Positions 6,938-10,413 of a stretch of 10,413 nt of DNA are shown in pieces. The DNA is from Alphaproteobacteria bacterium. GTDB taxonomy: Bacteria > Pseudomonadota > Alphaproteobacteria > CAAGCB01 > CAG-977. The DNA lies in NCBI GenBank assembly GCA_021639925.1, contig JAJXEL010000069.1, positions 1-10,413 on the forward strand, read 5' to 3'. Position numbers and translations under genes: made by a program. The notes under the pieces are model-generated. The model was not told where the DNA came from, did no database searches, and was given only the letters and a program-made list of their open reading frames with translations. Within the stretch, counting starts at the first letter, position 1; each line of letters opens with the position of its first letter.

Positions 6938-9226
6938 ATGACCAAAAAAATGCTCATAGACGCTACTCATTCCGAAGAAATGAGAGTCGTAATCGTCGAC
7001 GGAACCCGTTTAGATGAACTGGATATCGAAACATCAACCAAAAAACAGTTAAAAGGAAATATTTACTTAGCCAAAGTCGCCAGGGTTGAACCGTCCCTGC
7101 AGGCCGCTTTTGTGGATTACGGCGGCAACCGGCACGGATTTTTGGCGTTTAACGAAATTCACCCCGATTACTATCAGATTCCCGTCGCGGACCGCGAAGC
7201 TTTAAAAGAAGCTTTGATGCAGGAAGAAAACGACGACGATGACGATGACGAAAAATCCCGTGGCAAAGGCCGGCGCCGGGAACAAACGGAAAAGTCGGAA
7301 AATGCCGAACAGGTTTCTTTGCCGGAAGATCAGGAAAACGACGACGCGGCGGAACAAATCGTTGAAACGGTCAGCGAAAATGAAAATGACGAAGTCATGG
7401 ACCGCAGCCGTTACCGCCAGATTAAAAAGTATAAAATTCAGGAAGTCATTCACCGCGGCCAGGTGCTGCTGGTTCAAGTGACCAAAGAAGAACGCGGCAA
7501 CAAAGGCGCGGCGCTGACGACGTATTTGTCTTTGGCCGGACGGTATTGCGTTTTAATGCCGAACAATTCGCGCGGCGGCGGCGTTTCGCGTAAAATTACA
7601 AACGCGGCGGACAGAAAACGGTTAAAGACAATCGTATCAAAGCTGCCTTTGCCGGCGGGCATGTCCGTTATTGTCAGAACGGCGGGAAAAGAACGTACCA
7701 GTCTGGAAATCAAGCGCGACTATGAATATCTGATTAAGACATGGGTTCAAATCCGCGATAAAACGATGGAATCTTCGGCGCCGGCTTTGATTCATGAAGA
7801 AGGCAACCTGATTAAACGCGCGCTGCGCGACATGTATACGCGCGATATTTCCGAAGTGTTGATCGAAGGAGAAAACGAATACCGTATGGCAAAGGATTTT
7901 ATGAAAATCCTGACGCCCAGTCATGCCAAGAAAATCAAACAGTATAAAGACGATTCGATGCCGTTGTTTTTCCGTTATCAGGTAGAAGCCCAGCTGGAAT
8001 CGATGCACAGCAATATCGTCCAGTTAAAATCGGGCGCTTATCTGGTCATGGACCAGACCGAAGCGTTGGTTGCCATTGACGTTAACTCCGGCCGCGCGAC
8101 CAAAGAACGCAACATTGAAGAAACGGCTTTGAAAACAAATCTGGAAGCCGCCGATGAAATTGCCCGCCAGCTGCGGCTGCGGGATATGGCCGGCCTGGTC
8201 GTCATTGACTTTATCGACATGGAAGAACCGCGCAACAATCATGCGGTGGAACGCCGAATGAAAGAAGCCCTGAAACGTGACCGGGCGCGGGTTCAGATGG
8301 GGCGGATCACGGGATTCGGCTTGATGGAGCTGTCGCGTCAAAGATTACATTCCAGTTTTATTGAAACCAGTTATTCTCCCTGTCCGTACTGCAAGGGCAA
8401 AGGCGTGATGCGTTCGACGGAATCCGTTTCGATCCATACGCTGCACGTTTTGGAAGAAGAAAGCCTGAAGCGCCGTTTCAGCGAACTGCGTATGACGGTG
8501 CCGCCGGCGACCGCTTTGTATGTTTTAAATCACAAGCGCGAAGACCTGCATAAAATCGAAACGGAATATAATGTAAAAATCTTTTTGGAAGCTGATGATT
8601 CTCTGCTGTTTCCGACAGATTACCGGATAGAACGCGTTGTCCGCGTCGAAACGGATTCCGCCGCGCCGGCAGAAACGCGCGAACCCGAACAAGCGGCCGA
8701 AGAACAACCGGAAGAACAGCCCGCGGTTCAGGAACGCCCCGCGCGCGAACGCCGCCGCCGTCGCCGCCGCGGCAGGAACGAACAGCCCCGCGACAATCAT
8801 GAACAAAAAGCCGAAGAAATACCGGAAGTTCAGGAAGAGCAGGCGGAACAGACGGAATTTGAAGGCGATGAAATCATTCAGGCTGACGCCGTTTTTGAAG
8901 AGGGTTTAAAATCTGCCCAAAAATCCGAAGAACAGACGGAAGAACCTCGGGAAGAAAAGAACGGCGAAAATACAAAACGCCGCCGCGGTCATTTCCTGCG
9001 CCGCGGCAAACGGTTCCATTCCAACCGCCGCCATGGCGAGGGGGATACGGAAAACAAACCGGCGGAAAATGAATCGCCGGAACCGATTCCTTTGCCGGCG
9101 CCGCAGCCGCAGCAGGCTTTGCCTGCCCCGGATTCCGAAAAGGAAGAAAAGCCGGCGAAAAAACCGCGGCGCAGATATCCTAACCGCCGCCGCAAGGCTC
9201 CGACGCCGGAAACGGCCGCCGAATAA
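6938..9226 (+). CDS. rne: Ribonuclease E, endoribonuclease and degradosome scaffold
   Basis: 762 residues. RNase E cuts AU-rich single-stranded RNA in mRNA turnover and in rRNA/tRNA maturation. The start KKMLIDATHSEEMRVV and KGNIYLAKVARVEPSLQAAF are typical of alphaproteobacterial RNase E. The S1 domain (about 36-213) carries an acidic insertion at about 95-155 with six Asp in a row (99-104). The RNase H-like and 5'-sensor parts follow (about 214-370). The DNase I-like catalytic part has Asp381 (VAIDVNSG) and Asp424 (VVIDFIDM), the magnesium ligands. The zinc-link CPYC has Cys482 and Cys485. From about 573 the tail is disordered, alternating Glu/Gln/Pro stretches with three Arg-rich blocks (about 602-613, 680-698, 742-753), as expected for RNA- and partner-binding scaffolds. 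The tail is only about 190 residues, short for the family. The ATG at 6938 has GGAG 11 nt upstream. Divergent from amiC; terminator follows. Confidence 0.97.
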   Translation: MTKKMLIDATHSEEMRVVIVDGTRLDELDIETSTKKQLKGNIYLAKVARVEPSLQAAFVDYGGNRHGFLAFNEIHPDYYQIPVADREALKEALMQEENDDDDDDEKSRGKGRRREQTEKSENAEQVSLPEDQENDDAAEQIVETVSENENDEVMDRSRYRQIKKYKIQEVIHRGQVLLVQVTKEERGNKGAALTTYLSLAGRYCVLMPNNSRGGGVSRKITNAADRKRLKTIVSKLPLPAGMSVIVRTAGKERTSLEIKRDYEYLIKTWVQIRDKTMESSAPALIHEEGNLIKRALRDMYTRDISEVLIEGENEYRMAKDFMKILTPSHAKKIKQYKDDSMPLFFRYQVEAQLESMHSNIVQLKSGAYLVMDQTEALVAIDVNSGRATKERNIEETALKTNLEAADEIARQLRLRDMAGLVVIDFIDMEEPRNNHAVERRMKEALKRDRARVQMGRITGFGLMELSRQRLHSSFIETSYSPCPYCKGKGVMRSTESVSIHTLHVLEEESLKRRFSELRMTVPPATALYVLNHKREDLHKIETEYNVKIFLEADDSLLFPTDYRIERVVRVETDSAAPAETREPEQAAEEQPEEQPAVQERPARERRRRRRRGRNEQPRDNHEQKAEEIPEVQEEQAEQTEFEGDEIIQADAVFEEGLKSAQKSEEQTEEPREEKNGENTKRRRGHFLRRGKRFHSNRRHGEGDTENKPAENESPEPIPLPAPQPQQALPAPDSEKEEKPAKKPRRRYPNRRRKAPTPETAAE

Positions 9227-9239
9227 ACGCCGGAAAAAT

Positions 9240-9279
9240 AAAAAAAGGAATGTTTGCGTTGTCATTCGTTCCTTTTTTT
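9240..9279 (+). terminator. Intrinsic terminator of rne (symmetrical, A7/T7)
   Basis: AAAAAAAGGAA (9240-9250) pairs perfectly with TTCCTTTTTTT (9269-9279). The stem can extend inward by a U-G and a G-C pair around a 14-nt loop. It begins 13 nt after the rne stop and ends in seven T. The A-tract on the other side makes it symmetrical, so it could also stop leftward transcription. It separates rne from the MIF-like gene. Confidence 0.85.
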
Positions 9280-9292
9280 ACGTTAAAATGAG

Positions 9293-9321
9293 TTGTATAA
9301 AAGAAAACAAGGCGTTACACT
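9293..9321 (+). promoter_or_regulatory. Candidate promoter for the MIF-like/lipoprotein pair
   Basis: TTGTAT (9293-9298) and TACACT (9316-9321) lie 17 nt apart, with three and four consensus matches. The leader would be about 24 nt with AGGAG at 9341-9345. An alternative -10 is TATAAA at 9296-9301, which lacks a good -35. A promoter is expected here because the rne terminator lies directly upstream, but which hexamers are used is uncertain. Confidence 0.25.
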
Positions 9322-9351
9322 TTGCCATAAAATTTCACGGAGGAGTCGTTT

Positions 9352-9696
9352 ATGCCGTTTTTAATGATTAAAACCAATCTTGATTTGGAAAAAACAACGA
9401 TATTAGCTTTGTTAAATCATGCTTCGCGTGTCGTCGCCGAAACAATCGGCAAACCGGAAAGTTATGTCATGGTTAATGTCTGCGCTAATGAACATATGCT
9501 GTTTGCCGCGACAACAATGCCGACGGTGTATATGGAAATGAAAAGCGTCGGCATGACCAAAGAACAAATTCCTTTGTTATCGGACGCGTTGACAAAAATG
9601 GTCGAATCCCGTTTAAAGGTGCCGGGCAACAGGGTCTATATCGAATTTGCTTCCGTTCCTGGAATTTTGTGGGGTTATAACGGTTCGACATTCTGA
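9352..9696 (+). CDS. MIF-family protein (phenylpyruvate/dopachrome tautomerase-like)
   Basis: 114 residues including the start Met, the usual length of macrophage migration inhibitory factor (MIF) homologues. Pro follows Met directly, so after Met removal it is the N-terminal catalytic Pro1 of the tautomerase superfamily. MPFLMIKTN and the ending GYNGSTF closely resemble human MIF (MPMFIVNTN and GWNNSTFA). Numbered from Pro1, Lys33 in GKPESY matches MIF Lys32. NRVYIEF keeps the Tyr matching MIF Tyr95, while the position of Asn97 is Glu. The CALC redox motif of animal MIF is replaced by T-V-Y-M, so thiol-oxidoreductase activity is not expected. MIF proteins form trimers with active sites at subunit interfaces; keto-enol tautomerisation of phenylpyruvate is the likely in vitro activity, the natural substrate being unknown. 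No signal peptide is visible, so it is probably cytoplasmic. The start is supported by AGGAG 6 nt upstream. The next gene begins 28 nt downstream. Confidence 0.93.
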   Translation: MPFLMIKTNLDLEKTTILALLNHASRVVAETIGKPESYVMVNVCANEHMLFAATTMPTVYMEMKSVGMTKEQIPLLSDALTKMVESRLKVPGNRVYIEFASVPGILWGYNGSTF

Positions 9697-9724
9697 TTCC
9701 CGGCGATTAAAAAGGAAAAAAACA

Positions 9725-10291
9725 ATGAAACGTTTTTTTAAGGCGGGTTTGTCGGCGGCGGCGGTATTGTTTCTTTTTTCCTGCGCGGCGGAACGGACAA
9801 TCAATGCGCGGCGGGGCGGCATTATTAAAACGGACGCCGACCTGCGCCGCGAAGACGTCGCCGATTATATGACTTACCTGCGTTTAAAAAAAGGGGCGGG
9901 GCCTCTGGATCAGGATTATATTCTGCTGTCATACCGTGTGATCAGGGATATGCTGCAGTCTGATTTGTTTCAAAATAAGCCTGAACGCGTCAAGATTGCT
10001 TTGCGCGACGTTTTGAATTATCACCCGACGGCGCAAGTGCGCCCGGCGATCGTTCATGAAGCCGTTGAACATGAATTGATGAATACGGAATCTTTGTGGG
10101 TAACGGACGGGTCGGTCGTGTATGATTATGTTCTGGACGTTGAATTGGGCGAAATTCCTGTAAAAAATGACGACCAGTCCGAAGACCGGGCTTTGAGCGT
10201 GATGTTGATTTTATCTGACGTCAAAGGCGAACAGGCGGGCGAATGGTTCGGTTTTTTAAAACGGGAAAAAGGCGGCGTTTCCTGGTATTAA
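9725..10291 (+). CDS. Small unrecognised lipoprotein-like protein
   Basis: 188 residues, family not recognised. The N-terminus MKRFFKAG is followed by a hydrophobic stretch to LFLFSC, giving candidate lipidated Cys20 then AAERT. Phe at -2 is unusual for a lipobox, so confidence in lipidation is moderate. There is no further cysteine. The mature part has charged helical segments (about 36-120) and a hydrophobic/acidic beta-like region near 131-142, and ends in GGVSWY. It has no recognisable enzyme motif. The ATG at 9725 was chosen because AAAGGA lies 8 nt upstream and it places the signal at the N-terminus; the frame extends upstream into the end of the MIF-like gene, which is unlikely to be coding. 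It is 28 nt after the MIF-like stop and probably co-transcribed. Its TAA overlaps the stop of a minus-strand frame at the right edge. Confidence 0.8.
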   Translation: MKRFFKAGLSAAAVLFLFSCAAERTINARRGGIIKTDADLRREDVADYMTYLRLKKGAGPLDQDYILLSYRVIRDMLQSDLFQNKPERVKIALRDVLNYHPTAQVRPAIVHEAVEHELMNTESLWVTDGSVVYDYVLDVELGEIPVKNDDQSEDRALSVMLILSDVKGEQAGEWFGFLKREKGGVSWY

Positions 10292-10413
10292 GCGGATTCT
10301 TCGCTGCCCGGTATTTCTTGGTTGGCAAAAACAGGCGCTTTGTCTACCTTTCCCCGGTCGGCGGGACAAATAAAAGAACGGATTTTTCTTAAAATATCAG
10401 CGATTTTAACGGT
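10288..10413 (-). CDS. C-terminal end of an unidentified protein, truncated by the window edge
   Basis: A minus-strand frame is open for 41 codons from the right edge and ends in TAA at 10290-10288. The last residues are Ile-Pro-Gly-Ser-Glu-Glu-Ser-Ala, and the visible part is mostly charged and small residues with one Cys, like a flexible C-terminus. Codon choice resembles the neighbouring genes. The other two minus frames hit stops within the first eight codons, but one plus frame is also open here, so coding on the minus strand is likely rather than certain. The product cannot be named. Confidence 0.5.
   Translation of the reverse strand, partial: TVKIADILRKIRSFICPADRGKVDKAPVFANQEIPGSEESA

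Noticed and set aside
7202..7477. Minus-strand open frame inside rne rich in Phe and Val
   Set aside because: It is the antisense shadow of the acidic insertion (GAA/GAC codons read as TTC/GTC). It has no ribosome binding site or family resemblance.
8637..9265. Several open frames on both strands over the RNase E tail, rich in Arg, Asn or Phe
   Set aside because: Biased composition (Arg, Glu, Ala codons) keeps other frames free of stops. None has a credible start site or domain.
10055..10080. HEAVEHEL in the small lipoprotein as a zinc metalloprotease motif
   Set aside because: The spacing is neither HExxH nor HxxEH (His111, Glu112, Glu115, His116), and no third ligand context is visible. 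Coincidence in a charged helix is more likely.
10292..10413. Plus-strand open frame following the small lipoprotein stop
   Set aside because: It is open to the edge but has no start codon or ribosome binding site in the window and would only exist by readthrough. The opposite strand gives a more protein-like end with its own stop.

Overview
The window reads as a stretch of alphaproteobacterial chromosome. The evidence is gene order (rne divergent from an amidase–PBP1a–prfB cluster, an arrangement I know from many Alphaproteobacteria), the RNase E N-terminus with a large acidic insertion in its S1 domain, and the RF2 and PBP1a sequences. The genus cannot be named from this. Codon use and base composition look even throughout, with no transposase, integrase, CRISPR, tRNA or rRNA, so this is mostly core chromosome rather than an island.

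Left part (1-6574). A plus-strand terminator at the extreme left belongs to something outside the window. Five minus-strand genes then read leftward in a tight operon-like series: an AMIN-domain/Amidase_3 N-acetylmuramoyl-L-alanine amidase, a class A penicillin-binding protein (PBP1a), peptide chain release factor 2, an unrecognised lipoprotein-like protein, and a membrane-anchored alpha/beta hydrolase. prfB is split into two frames and needs a programmed +1 frameshift at AGG AGG CAT CTT TGA C. The full product is 368 residues, so the gene is intact although it looks truncated in any single frame. The lipoprotein start overlaps the prfB stop (ATGA), and the hydrolase starts 7 nt after the lipoprotein stop.

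Middle (6575-6937). A 363-nt divergent intergenic region lies between the amidase gene and rne. It holds only weak promoter-like matches in both directions and an 8-bp hairpin just upstream of the rne ribosome binding site.

Right part (6938-10413). RNase E (762 aa) has a complete catalytic half and a short, Arg-rich/Glu-rich disordered tail. It is closed by a strong hairpin terminator. Next come a MIF-family (macrophage migration inhibitory factor-like) tautomerase gene and a small unrecognised lipoprotein gene, which look like a two-gene unit. At the right edge a minus-strand reading frame runs in from outside and its stop codon overlaps the lipoprotein stop tail-to-tail.

Functionally the window joins cell-wall synthesis and splitting (PBP1a, amidase), translation termination (RF2) and RNA decay (RNase E) with three poorly characterised envelope-associated proteins. 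I did not find a convincing new multi-gene system. The points most worth following are the RF2 frameshift, the MIF homologue paired with a lipoprotein, the unknown lipoprotein translationally coupled to RF2, and the rne leader hairpin.
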